DNA from: Spirodela intermedia
Lineage: Eukaryota > Streptophyta > Magnoliopsida > Alismatales > Araceae
Direction of reading: 5' to 3'
DNA: 64,000 bases
NCBI GenBank assembly: GCA_902729315.2
Contig: LR746274.1
Location: 1,825,037-1,889,036 of the forward strand
The first letter of the stretch is position 1; each line of letters opens with the position of its first letter. The notes beneath the pieces were generated by a model. It did not search any database. It was not told where the DNA came from and was given only the letters and a program-made list of their open reading frames with translations. Shown piece by piece: positions 1-15,216 of this stretch. Position numbers and translations under genes: made by a program.

Positions 1-1332
1 CAGTATTTAGAGGAGTATTTAATACGGCTCTCTAGTAATAAGAATAAGTTCAACTGTTGAAATGGATGGACTGAGTCGGAGCTGCTGTATAGGCATCCTG
101 AGCTGAGTCGGGGCAGGATCAAAATTTAAGTTGACCATGCTCTAGAATGTGCCCAGCAAGTTAGTGTTCTTGTGCCTTCTTACACTTTAGGTTTGATATA
201 TGTGAGGGAACTACCCATCTATCCCTCAGCTAGGCTGGTCTTTGCGTGGGGCCTAGAGCAGGACCTTGATTTGACTTCCTATGGACAGAACTGCCGTAGT
301 TCCATTGGAGGAGGTGTCAGCCACAACTTAAAACAGTCGTTGAATTGATCAAAACCATAGCTAGCCCTCTCTTTTTGTTTCCATGCGTGTTACCATCAGG
401 TGGTCATTCATTTTTCGTAGGGTCTCCTTCATGTTGTTGTTTGGATGATCTTCATCTTTAGCTGGTTTTTTGAACACCAACCACACTACGTCTTGCTTTT
501 CAATGACAGATCAAAGTCATCATCTTCTAAACTCTATATAATACCATAATATTTTAAATCCATCTTATGAGATTTAAGGTTGAGAACAGAGAGACGGACC
601 GGAACTAAATAAGTGCCATTAAGTAACAGTTGTGACGTAGACAGTGATGGCTCATCTAGCGTCATAAAATGTCCAGCCTTCTCCTTCTGTTCTATATTTG
701 CGTCTTTTCACGCAGGCACATACACACAAACAGATTGATCCCTGCCTGCATTAGTGTGTGATGTGCGTTGTTCAGTGACTAATAGCCTTGGGGATAGGCA
801 TGGATGATCTGGAGAGCAGAGAAAGAAAAAAAACACAAGCATGTATTATTTTCTTATGTGGCTTTACTTAAACGTGCAATAAAAGGAATGTAACGGCCTT
901 CTTAGATGCTTTCTCATTTCGTGAAGTATTTGTGAGATAAGATCAGCATCTAAATTTTGTAGCACAGACGTGATACCAAGTGTTTTATTGATCAGTAAAA
1001 TGTCATGCCCATTGGTTAAGAAGAATGCTAGAATCTGAAGTTTGACGTTGATAAGATAAGTTTAATGTAATGTAATGTACCATTTTTCTTTGTTGGTTTT
1101 GGATATTATTATTTATTTGCACTCATATTTCTTTACCACACGGTAAAATGGCAAAAGGTTCTTGCTGCAACGATTTATCCCCTTTTTAATGGTCTCATTT
1201 GACATTCATTACCTTCTGGATCATGCCGGTGTTTTTTAAAAATAAAATTTATGTTTATCAGGCTAGATTGATCTACTGGATCTGCAGTGATTGTTTCATC
1301 TTCGGCTGACCCATTGAAACTGGAAATTGCAG
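1..1332. other. Upstream stretch, presumably RPT4 intron 1
   Basis: No exon could be recognised here. The first RPT4 exon visible starts at 1333 with an acceptor in phase 1, so an exon coding for the first ~35 residues must lie upstream. It was not found in these 1.3 kb and is probably left of the window. The sequence is AT-rich without a convincing open frame, RNA gene or LTR end. Confidence 0.5.
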
Positions 1333-5921
<4,589 letters not shown>

Positions 5922-6097
5922 TAGTTGAGATCTTCTCGGGCTTAGCATCACGTTCGTTTTAGAATAGTCAGTTGTCTTGAGCCGATGGGCCCGGGTTATA
6001 CAGATACAGCATTCTATGTGGGTCATTGCTTTCTCTTTCTAGTTCTCTACCTTATGCCAGCCCGGAAGTTGTTTATTATCATACGTGGCGGGATTTT

Positions 6098-6100
<3 letters not shown>

Positions 6101-6146
<46 letters not shown>
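6101..6146. repeat. (CT)23 microsatellite
   Basis: An uninterrupted 46-bp CT run about 180 bp after the RPT4 stop codon, so probably in or just after the 3' UTR. Confidence 0.95.
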
Positions 6147-6150
<4 letters not shown>

Positions 6151-6307
6151 GCTATACCATTTAGGTATTTAGAAATATCAATAGTCATATAACTTAGAAA
6201 TATTAATAGTTATATAACGGCCATGCCCCTCGTGTCACACCCCTCGCTCTCCACCAATTGAAACCGCCGGCACTCCCTTAAGTAGTATGTGGGCGTGGAT
6301 GTATGCT

Positions 6308-6470
6308 GGCACGGCATGAGACGCACAGGTCGGCACCATGTTTATGGCAACACGACATGACACAGACTGGCACCATGTACACATAGGTTGGTACCGTGTG
6401 CATGGCAGCACGACATGACACACCCAAGTTGGCATTGTGTGCGCGGCAGCACAGTATAACATGCATGGGA
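6308..6470. repeat. Degenerate tandem repeat built on GGCACCATG
   Basis: Units starting near 6308, 6332, 6369, 6390 and 6431 share GGCACCATG or GGTACCGTG, then ATGGCA-CACGACATGACAC. Unit length varies from about 21 to 41 bp, so the array is imperfect. Confidence 0.6.
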
Positions 6471-6574
6471 TTGCAGGTAGGACATGTGAACGTGTGCGAG
6501 GTGGTCAACTCTAGTGTGAGGCAGGTCACAACATTGGCACAACGATGACACAATAGTTGTACTGCTCGAGAATG

Positions 6575-7022
6575 TGAGGTTAATGATTTGGCCTAGTTAA
6601 CCTTGTTGTCACTTCCTTTCATTAGAGCTTGTGTCGTTAAACTATTATCTTCAGGAAACAACTTAACCACCAAACTTAAGCAGTGGTTATGGGACATGTG
6701 TGGGGTATCATGGACAAGTTGTCAGGTTAAGATCATGATATGACGCTGACGTGTAAGGGTAATTTCGGAATTTTCCATAGTGTATTCTCTCCTATAAATA
6801 GGAGTCTACTGCCACGTTGGTCATGTAGGACTCTGTGTGGGTGAGAGTTTCCTTTGTTGTAGCAAGTAAGCTTCTTAATTAATATAAGTGTCATCCCTTT
6901 GAGTTTCGCTTCAAGGTGATCTTTGGTGAGGAAGGAGGGCTGCTTGGGTGACCGTTGGGTGCACAAGGTTGCATGAATGTTGGGTGGTCAACTCAAGTGT
7001 CATCCATTTTGACCTTGTGACA
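6575..7022 (+). repeat. 5' LTR of the 6.6-10.4 kb element
   Basis: The start is set at TGTGAGG and the end at GACA, two bases before the primer-binding site. It contains a TATA-like CCTATAAATAGGAG near 6792-6805. Confidence 0.55.
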
Positions 7023-7024
7023 AT

Positions 7025-7036
7025 TGGCATCAGAGC
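7025..7036 (+). other. Primer-binding site, initiator-Met tRNA type
   Basis: TGGCATCAGAGC differs by one base from TGGTATCAGAGC, the usual plant retrotransposon site that pairs with the 3' end of initiator tRNA-Met. Confidence 0.7.
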
Positions 7037-7111
7037 GTGTTGCTTGTATCTTGGTGAAAGAATGGTGAAAGTGCTCTTGGCCAGAGGTTCTTCTAAGAAT
7101 GAACAACCTCT

Positions 7112-7453
7112 ATGGCCACCATGCAAGAGAATGTGGAGTCTAAATTTCAGGTGTTGGAGGCATATTCGGAGGGCCCCCAAACAATAGTAGGTGTCACCAT
7201 CACACACCCTACCTCAGCATGGGCTGATGCACTAGATGTAGAGGAGCTGCAGGAGCTTGTTGACAATCGTGTCATAGATATGGCATTGTTAGAAGCAATT
7301 TATGGTAATTTTTTTTTAATGAAAAAGTGTTTTTTCCATATCAAAGAAACTTTAGGTGAATCTCTACCATCCCCACAAACTCTCTATCGAACAATAAAAA
7401 TGAAGGTATTTTTTAGAATTATAATGCAAATGCACAACATGGCAATGGCATGA
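7112..7453 (+). pseudogene. gag-like fragment
   Basis: An open frame beginning MATMQENVESKF follows the primer-binding site closely and resembles the start of Ty3/Gypsy-type gag proteins. It becomes low-complexity and stops after about 113 residues, far short of a full gag. Assignment to Gypsy rather than Copia is tentative because no pol domain is readable. Confidence 0.45.
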
Positions 7454-10129
7454 CTCAAAAGAAAGCCCCTAAGCCAAAGTCATTTGCAAGTGCATGCCTG
7501 CCTAAGAGTTGAAAATTTTCATGTGCAACTTAGGTCAATATTTCAAGGTAAACCTCACCCTTAAAGTAGAGAGGGTAGTCTTGGCAAGCATGTACCTCAG
7601 GTCAGATGCCATACTTGCGTGGAGAACAAAGATGGAGCACTTTGTTGAGTTATGTATTAACTTAATATTATTTATGGCTTTTAAATTTAATCTAAAATCA
7701 TGAAATTGATGAGATGGAATATAAATTTGATAGGAGATTGATGTCTTGGAGCAGATTAAAGAGTATAGATGATGAATATATATTGAAGATCATTTCAATA
7801 GAAGATTTAATGTGCATAAGGATTGAATTAACAATCTTAACTATAGGAAATATTTCATACTATTTAAATTATTGTCGGGGGTAGAAATGTTAAAATATTT
7901 AAACATAAATATAATAATAAGTCTGAGGTAAAACTATCATCATCCTACGTTCCAATGTTAATCTTTTTTTATATATCAAATGACTTCTTCATTAATATAA
8001 GCAAATGTAATCATTAAAAATATCTCTTGATGAACATTCGAATGTAATAAATTTCATAGGTAGTTAACAAGATGTTGAATTGTTACTAATTTTATATGAT
8101 TACTGAACTAACATTTTCACTCAAGGACAAAACAGGTCAGATGTTTTACCAATCTAACTAAATTGATTTTTGTTTGAGAAAATATGTCAAAGATAGAGGG
8201 GTGCAACTTTTCAATAGAAAGTTGATCCAAATAAAAATCCAAAGTTGAAAATTAGATGTTAAAAAGAGTTTTGATTAAGACAAATCTGAAATGAGATGAA
8301 TTTCACATAGTAGTGATTGACTTAAAAAGACATTTTTTCTTCTCTATCGCCTCCTCTTAAAGCTTGAAGATCAAATCAATTTAAGAGAGATGAGGATGTC
8401 AATTAGAATCTTTTTTTTCATCAGCCCAACACCTCTCAAATCTTCTGACAACTTATGGTGCACCAAATAACACATTGAAGGTGGGACTAATCTTATTATA
8501 GATCGATTATTTGTTCTTGTGATGTGTTGTATGTGAACTGATTGAGAAATCAATTGTATGTTAGTAACACAGGCACATAAGTCATTGAAACACATGTGGT
8601 GCACATGTAATAGGGAAATAAATGATTAGTAGGGTTAGAATTTTAGGAGAAGTGCTCACAAGCTCACAAAGTTTGGTGATATCTAGGATTCTTGATCCTA
8701 ACAAATTCAAGTGTATTTTATTATAGAATAGTAAAGTTGAGGTAGATTACTTGAAAGTAGATGTAGGTAAAAATAATGTCTCATATTTTTATATTAATTA
8801 ATAATATAATTAAAATATTAATATAAATTGTTTTTTAAAGATAAAATTATTATACTTGATTATAAAAAAGTATAAATCAATTCACACCCCTCTTGATTTA
8901 TTCATTCATCTAAGTGTTAATGCTCATAGTTTTGATGACTACAAAAAAAATATTATGAAATGTTGATGTTTATTTATGTGTACCATTTACATGTTTCAAA
9001 TACTTAATATATTAAACGAGTTAATCATATTGATCTTGTTTCTTAAATGATTATGATTTTATTAATGAAAACTAAAACAAAGGTGTTGATCCTTCAGAAT
9101 GAGTGGATTTATATTTTAGGAATATTGATTGATAAATATTTTATCAATTAACATAAAGATCTATAAATGAAAGATTAAGTATATAGTTATATGTCATGTG
9201 TTAACACATAACTCATGATGACACATTCATGAAAGTGAAATATTTAATCTTTGATTATATGATGTTCTAATCATATTAGGTCGTTTTTATAATTTCAAAA
9301 TAATTTAAATATTATGAGTATTAAATCAGTAAAAAAATTAGGAAAATTTTACATATTCAAGTTTTAGAAAAAAATAACTTGACGATGACATGTAAGCTAC
9401 TTAAATAGGAAAAAAAGAGAAGAAAAACTTCAATCAAGTTAGGAATCTCCCTTTTGAATTTAAATTCAAAAGGCCGTGAAATAATGAGATTCAAAGGTTG
9501 GAAAGTCCAAACATTGTTACTATGTCTTTTGGGAAATGATTTTTTTTAAAATAGATATTTAGAAAAATGAAGGTTTGATAAAGAAGACAAAGACTTTGAA
9601 CATATGAAGGTTGAACATTGATCATTAAGCTTTTGATCAACAATGAATGAGAAAGCTTCATATTCTTCATCAACTCAATCCGACAAATGATCCAACTCAT
9701 CTACTATAACTATTCTCCTCCATCTTGCTCTAAGATAATTAAGTGATGAGGGGAAAATGTATTGAATGAAGGCACAAAGTGCTAGTAGTCATTTTTAGTT
9801 TGAGAGATGATAAGTTTCCATAGAGTTGAACTTATGTAATTTAAGTAGTTGATATCATGAAAATTAATATGTACTGTTAATAAAAATAATTAATACTAGA
9901 GGATATTACCTCTAAGACTAAAAGTAACTAGGTGAGAAGCGAACGAACATTTAAAGTTCAGTTTTCTTAGTGAAAGAGTGTTGAGAGGTCTTACCACAAT
10001 GTATATTGACATGTACATCGACATGTAGATAAGTTTGAGCATAAATCAAACATAAATATGAAGAATATGTAAAACTTAGAGAAACTCTAATTCACCCCTT
10101 CTTGGTATCTCTGCTGATTTTATAGTCCC
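7454..10129. other. AT-rich decayed retroelement interior
   Basis: About 2.7 kb of AT-rich sequence with no frame above ~80 residues and no recognised protein motif. Two short stretches, near 8878 and 10088, carry CAATTCACACCCCTCTTG-like sequence, common near the ends of plant LTR elements, so other degraded insertions may be nested here. Confidence 0.5.
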
Positions 10130-10405
10130 AACGTTAAGAACCAATAGTCTCAGCAATGGTTATGAGCCGTGTGTAGGGTTTACACATTATCTATCTGTCA
10201 CATCAAGATAATGACTCGGTGCTAAAGTGTAAAGATAATTTGGAGATTTCTCGTAGGCTATTCTCTCTTATAAATGGGAGGTATCCACTGCCACGTGGGG
10301 CAGCAAAAGGGCGAAGTCTGAGTGGTAAGAATTTCCCAATAAGCTTAGTTAATTGAAGAGATGTCCCTTGGAGCTTAGCTTTCGGAGGTAGACCAACTTT
10401 GAGCC
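10130..10405 (+). repeat. 3' LTR remnant of the 6.6-10.4 kb element
   Basis: Aligns by eye with the promoter half of the left LTR: GGTTATG, TATAAATGGGAG, CCACTGCCACGT and the TAAGCTTAGTTAATT-like block. The far end is lost at the lipase A 3' flank. Confidence 0.6.
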
Positions 10406-10436
10406 CCTCACACGACGCCCTTTGGGGAGGGCTTTC

Positions 10437-11576
10437 TCAGCCCAGGCGGCGGAAGAAGGCGAGGACCTGGTCGTAGACGACCGTCTTGGCGCTGACGCCA
10501 ATGATAAAGTCAACATGGGCGAACTCCGGGACAAACTGGACGGTCAACTTGTCGGCGTCGTGCGAGCGGAGGTCGATCAGCAGGCGCCGGACGTCCTCTA
10601 CGTCGGAGAGGAAGTCCCGGCCACCGTAGCTGAGGAAGATGGGGAACTCGCCGGATATTGCCGACATGTTGTACGCCGGGGGCCTCTCCTGCCCGTACTG
10701 CCGCAAGTTCGCGTCCCTCCCTCCGAAGTCAAACTTCGACGGTACCCCGTCCCGGTAGGCTTCAGGCACCGACAGGAAACACGACGATGAATCCCTCTCT
10801 CTCCCTCGATGTTCTTTCACATGGGGGGAGAGTACAGTGGAACTTACTCTGAGCGAAGTGCACCATGTTCCTGGTCGACGTCGGCTGCGGCTCGTAGTTC
10901 AGGAAGAGCTCTACCGTTGACTCGTTGAGGCAGCAGTTCTTACCTGCAAGTGTAGAACACTTGAACAGTCAACGCCACCCACATACATATATAGAGACAT
11001 ATAACTATATAAATATACAAATATAATGAAAAGCCTCGTCTGTGCTAAGATCTCAGAGAAAAAATCCGAAAGATAACCACGGGGCCAAACTTCCAAAAAT
11101 CCCAGACTTAGGCCTAGAATGACATATGAGTTGAGAGATAGAAAGGGAGGGAGAGAGGAAGAGAGAGAGAGAGAGAGAGAGGACTAGTTTACCTGTTAAC
11201 GAGGTCATGAGGTCGTAGCAGTCGATACTTGGATCTAGGCAAAGTAGCTTCAGGAAGTTGGTTACCGGCAGCCTGAATTCGGGAGGAGAGAGAAACGACA
11301 GTTGAGAGAGGGAGTTCGTTGAGTTCACAGCGGATAATATTGATTCAGGTAGAGTGAGATCTGCCGGGAGGCTTGTTTACCCCTTGGGGTCGAACTCTGA
11401 AATCCCCAGCCATGCCAGCATCTGGTGCAGAGGAAAATAGGGAGGTTGTCACACGTATCACATACATGTATACATATATGTGTCCGTGTGTGCGTGCGTA
11501 CGCTAGAGTTAGAGCGGGAGAGTTTGCTAGAAAGGAAGTAAGATGCAGTAGAGACAAAGGGAGAAAGACGTACGGC

Positions 11577-11608
<32 letters not shown>

Positions 11609-12137
11609 AGATAGATGGATCTACGGATAAAGATGAGTAAGGCCAGATGGATAGGTACAGATAAATACACAAAAAGACGTTCAAGGATATCTAGAAAGTA
11701 AGTGAGCGAGATACGGAGAGAGATTTGACAGATAGAGAGGTAGACGTAGCTGAAAAAGAGAAAGAGAGACAGATATACATGGAGAAAGCATGTATCACAC
11801 GCACAGACATTGGTTGAGAGGGGGGTAGATGGATAAACAGAGACATCTAGCGGTGGATAAAGAGAGATGGATTTCTAGATATCTAGAGAGAGTGAGATAG
11901 TATAGATAGAAAGAGTGATTTATGTCTCAAATAATGAGCTTATGGACTCCTCATGGCTCTCACCTCTCCGAGAAACGCCCTTGCGGCTACTATCCCCAGG
12001 GGGGTCGTCATTCGGCTCAAGTAGGCGACGGGGCTCAGCAAGGCGGCCGACCTCAGTTTGTCCACCAGCCTCCCCTCCGAAAGGGACGCTAACGCCATCA
12101 ACGTCCCCTGCAACACCCCCAACAGAGAGATAGAGAT

Positions 12138-12223
<86 letters not shown>

Positions 12224-13108
12224 AGTCCCTCCCAACACTAAGCTCCTTCATGGAGTGCAATTCTGACCAGACCCACCATGGAGTGGCCAACATAGTCCAC
12301 CCTCTTCCCCGTCTTCTGGTATACGAAGCCAACGGTCGCCGGGAGCTCGTACAACGCCAGCTCGTCCCAAGACCACCGCCAGTAGGCCTGCCATTTGGCG
12401 CATCAGTCAGGAGCAGAAGCTCCCCGAAGACGGCCACCAAAAAAGGAAAGGGATGACGGCTCCGCTGCCGAGGACTGACCGGAGATGACGAGTCGAGGGT
12501 GGAGTGGCGGCGGCTCCATCGTGTCCCTCTCGCGTTGGCGATCCACACGTCGTAGCCGGCGTCGGCGAGGACGTAAGCCAGAGACTCCTCCGGCGAGTTC
12601 AGCACCCACGTCGTTCCGTCCTGTGCATGCCGACGGATCGCCCTTCACGTACTGAATCTTTCTTTTGTATTAGGAATGTTAATTTTTAATGTATACCATG
12701 AGAACCCCGTGTTGGAGGAGCACCGGCTGCCGGGGTCCCACCGCGGCGGTGCCGCCATCTCCATTCCGGCCTTCAGGGATCCTCTGCATGGTGAGGATGT
12801 ATCCGTCTTCCGTCGTCACCTATCGATGACGATTTCAACCGATGAGGAGCTGCTCCGACGAAAGAGAATGAACAAGAAGGACCTACCTTGAACTCCTGGC
12901 ATTTGTACCCGTTGGGGGCCACTGTCGACGCGCATATACCGGCCGTCTCCCCGGCGGCGGGACCTCCGCCACCGCCGCCGTGGCCGGGTTGCAGCGGCCA
13001 CCACCACCACCCGCCGTGAGCCACCACGACGAGGCCGCAGGACCAGACTGACGAGGAGACAAAGAAGAAGAAGACGATGGAGGTCTTCGTCCCGCACCCG
13101 GGGCCCAT
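10437..13108 (-). CDS. Secreted triacylglycerol / acid-lipase-type lipase, copy A
   Basis: An alpha/beta-hydrolase of the gastric/lysosomal acid-lipase family, like plant LIP1, MPL1 and triacylglycerol lipase 2, expected to hydrolyse acyl esters outside the cytosol. Nine exons: 13108-12887, 12819-12697, 12620-12480, 12387-12277, 12107-11964, 11421-11381, 11272-11193, 10943-10848 and 10759-10437. All phases join, giving 426 residues. A hydrophobic signal peptide and a Trp/Gly-rich linker come first, then [16 protein letters not shown], the oxyanion-loop HG (QHGV), the nucleophile elbow GHSMG split by an intron after Met, the Asp in GGRDF and the His in FAHVDF. The triad is complete. The start lies 50 bp after a TATA box. 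The gene converges on RPT4. Its 425-residue inverted twin is at 21312-24597. The precise substrate is unknown. Confidence 0.9.
11161..11181. repeat. GA microsatellite, lipase A intron 7
   Basis: (GA)n in the intron just after the exon ending at 11193. It reads as CT on the sense strand. Confidence 0.85.
11577..11604. repeat. GA microsatellite, lipase A intron 5
   Basis: About 28 bp of GA, CT on the sense strand, in the 543-bp intron between exons 5 and 6. The matching intron of copy B holds a CT tract of about 550 bp. Confidence 0.9.
12145..12221. repeat. GA microsatellite, lipase A intron 4
   Basis: About 77 bp of GA, CT on the sense strand, in the 169-bp intron between exons 4 and 5. In copy B the same intron is 98 bp with a CT tract of about 31 bp. 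Confidence 0.95.
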
Positions 13109-13157
13109 TTGAGAGAGAGAAGGCAGTGGAACATCCACGAAGAGGAAGGGGAGCCCC

Positions 13158-13166
13158 TTAATATAG
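13158..13166 (-). promoter_or_regulatory. TATA box of lipase A
   Basis: CTATATTAA on the minus strand, 50 bp before the start codon. Copy B has TATATGAA at the same distance. Arm similarity between the two lipases ends at this point. Confidence 0.65.
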
Positions 13167-13558
13167 GGGCAAGGTACCGAGAGTGGGGAGAGAGAGAGAG
13201 GGAGAGGATGAGAAGAATGCGTCACCCATGGTGACGGCGCTTCCCATATCGCGGTTCATGTAATCCGATGCAAATCCCAGGCGTGAAGGAAGAGGAAGAA
13301 GATGACCTGGACTTAGGTCGCGCTCCAAAGAAATTTGTACTTAAGAGATGCCCGGTGGGTCGGACCAGTAGGATCCCGCGCTGTCGTTACGTTCGATTAT
13401 GTCAGTTTCTCTCCTCACGAGCACCCTCTGTGTTTACACCGTAACGCACTGGGATTTCTTAACGGAATCGTCCCCGATTTGGATCAGTACTGAAGGCCAC
13501 CATCAGCCGCCCAAGTCCGTAACGGAAAGGTAAACCCGCACGTACAAGAGCAAAATAT

Positions 13559-13566
13559 CCACGTGG
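13559..13566. promoter_or_regulatory. G-box CCACGTGG upstream of lipase A
   Basis: A palindromic CCACGTGG about 450 bp before the start codon, the core bound by plant bZIP and bHLH factors. The matching site in the 45-47 kb copy is destroyed (TCAAATGG). Function is inferred from the motif alone. Confidence 0.45.
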
Positions 13567-14364
13567 AGGGGCTCATGTGAGCCAGATACGCATGTCCACA
13601 TGCCTGGGAACACGCGGGGTATCTAATTGGATACGTACACCGCCACCACGGCCTTCTTCTCAACTCGACGAATAACGTCCAGATATGGATTGACGGCCAT
13701 ATTTTCCAGATAAATAATTTTAATTCCACATATTAGTGGATCTGATTAACAGCGTAGCAGCCGCCACTAGGCAATTATTCTCCATGGCACCCGGCATTTC
13801 TAGATGAGGAACCACCCATATTTGACGTATAAAATAAAAATAAATTATTTTCCCAATTATTTTTTTCCCTAATTAGTAAATTTGTTAAGAGCCAGCCAAC
13901 ATTGTCACTAACTAGCATTTTTTCTCTTTAGATGTGGCATTTTGCAGGTGCAGATCAAAGCCCATTTTCCTGAATAAAATTAATTTCGATGTATGCCCAT
14001 GATAAAAATCTTAATATTACTTTATTTCTCTAATTGGCATATTTGCTGAAAGAACACCAACCCAGCTGCCTACACTTTAGGGCAGTGTTTCCAACCGTAG
14101 ATTGATCCTGAATTAATCGTTTATATTTACATGAATGCTAAAATTAATTATTCCCCTAATCAACATATTTCTCTAGAAGCTACCAGCTTGGGCCACTAGT
14201 TGGTGAGCAATAATTTTTGAAAAACTCAGGATTATGGGTAAAGCCCTCTAGAATTAGTTTTAATGGGCTCATTTACAATCAGGTTTGGCAAATAAAAATA
14301 ACAAAAGGAAAGCATGGTTTTCTTGCTGGTTTGTCTTGTTTGGAAACTATAAATAGTAAATCTA

Positions 14365-14368
<4 letters not shown>

Positions 14369-14412
<44 letters not shown>
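14369..14412. repeat. (CT)22 microsatellite
   Basis: A 44-bp CT run inside the duplicated upstream segment. The partner tract at 46596-46692 is about 97 bp. Confidence 0.95.
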
Positions 14413-14414
<2 letters not shown>

Positions 14415-14695
14415 ATTTATTAATCTTTTCTCTACTAGTAGGTAGGGGTAAGCTTCTATGAAAATAATATTTTAAAATTTTAAATAATTATTACATTTAT
14501 AGAGTGTCAAGACTAGTTAACAAAAGCTAATGCTAATATGTTTGAGAGAGAATTTGCATGAATAGGAGGGGCCTTACTAGAAGAAAAAACTTTAAATAAT
14601 TTAGCTTGAGATGCATGTTAAAATTAATTAATTACAAATACTTGTCTTTTTTTGTTTGATATCCTCCTTTATAAATTATTTAGGATAAAGGCTAA

Positions 14696-15074
14696 GTATT
14701 AGAGCCTAAATTTTGACATTTACGAGTTTACTAAAATGTAATGTAACATTTTATTTGTTGTTTTTTATATTAGTAAATTGCCCAATGTTTTCAAATTAGT
14801 CCAACTTCATACCTATGATCACTTCTATTAGTATGTAAAAGGTTAGTAAAGAAGATAATCTAGTTAACATATTAACAATGAATCTTTCATTGTTAACATA
14901 ACACTTGACATTAGCCTCATGTTTAGAAAAGTATGCAACTTCTATTTTTTATTGTATTTATGCGGAACTATGAAGTTTTTATTATAATGTTTAAAGATGC
15001 TTGTGTTGATGAAGTCAAAGTAGATATTTGTAAGAGTGATTTTGTCAACTCGTTTTTAAAAGAGGCATGTCTAG
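14696..15074. other. AT-rich spacer left of Copia element 1
   Basis: No gene was seen. It includes the perfect hairpin at 14872-14896 and ends in the target duplication TCTAG (15070-15074). Confidence 0.6.
14872..14896. other. Perfect short hairpin
   Basis: TTAACAATGAA, loop TCT, then TTCATTGTTAA: an 11-bp perfect stem with a 3-base loop. No poly-T or gene context suggests a terminator. It may be a remnant of a small inverted-repeat element. Confidence 0.6.
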
Positions 15075-15209
15075 TGTTGACAATGAAGGATAAAACCCTA
15101 GAATTTATATAGGAGAATAGAGGACTACATGTGCCTATATAAAAGAGGAGAAGAAGAGATAGAGATAATGAGCCATAATAGGTCAAAAGTTCAATGACGC
15201 TATCAAATA
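15075..15209 (-). repeat. 3' LTR of Copia element 1
   Basis: 135 bp, from TGTTGACAATG at the outer edge to TATCAAATA at the inner edge. On the element strand it starts TATTTGATAG where the other LTR has TGTTCGATAG, so the terminal TG has changed to TA. Confidence 0.9.
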
Positions 15210-15216
15210 CTCTCCT

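Larger units (their letters stand above)
5922..6574. other. RPT4 3' flank with simple and tandem repeats
   Basis: This holds the presumed RPT4 3' UTR, a CT microsatellite and a short degenerate tandem repeat (both listed separately). No gene was recognised. Short open frames inside the tandem repeat are low-complexity artefacts. Confidence 0.6.
6575..10405 (+). mobile_element. Decayed LTR retrotransposon between RPT4 and lipase A
   Basis: Two diverged direct repeats flank the element. The left one (~6575-7022) and the right one (~10130-10405) share, in the same order, GGTTATG, a TATAAATAGGAG or TATAAATGGGAG promoter, CCACTGCCACGT-like sequence and a TAAGCTTAGTTAATT-like stretch. A primer-binding-site match lies just after the left LTR. 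The interior has a gag-like frame and then AT-rich sequence with no readable pol. The inverted duplicate of this locus (24598-24937) lacks the element, so it probably inserted in this arm after the duplication. The 3' LTR end runs into the lipase 3' flank and looks truncated. The borders are approximate. Confidence 0.7.
13167..14695. repeat. Lipase A upstream region, duplicated at 45.5-47.0 kb
   Basis: No gene was found. The segment aligns by eye along its length with 45480-47010. Shared blocks include GAGCACCCTCT, GGATTGA(C/T)GGCCATATTTTC with TATCTGATTAAC, the long CT tract and GATATCCTC near the far end. This copy keeps many CpG sites where the other has TpG or CpA. It lies upstream of lipase A and does not match the sequence upstream of lipase B. 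Confidence 0.8.

Noticed and set aside
79-123. A possible RPT4 first-exon remnant coding ELLYRHPELSRGR
   Set aside because: It vaguely recalls the family's LLxHxEL-xR pattern, but spacing differs, there is no start codon in frame (a TGA lies just upstream) and no good donor follows.
6235-6553. Cys-rich minus-strand frames resembling small secreted peptides
   Set aside because: They come from the degenerate tandem repeat, change register between units and have no signal peptide pattern.
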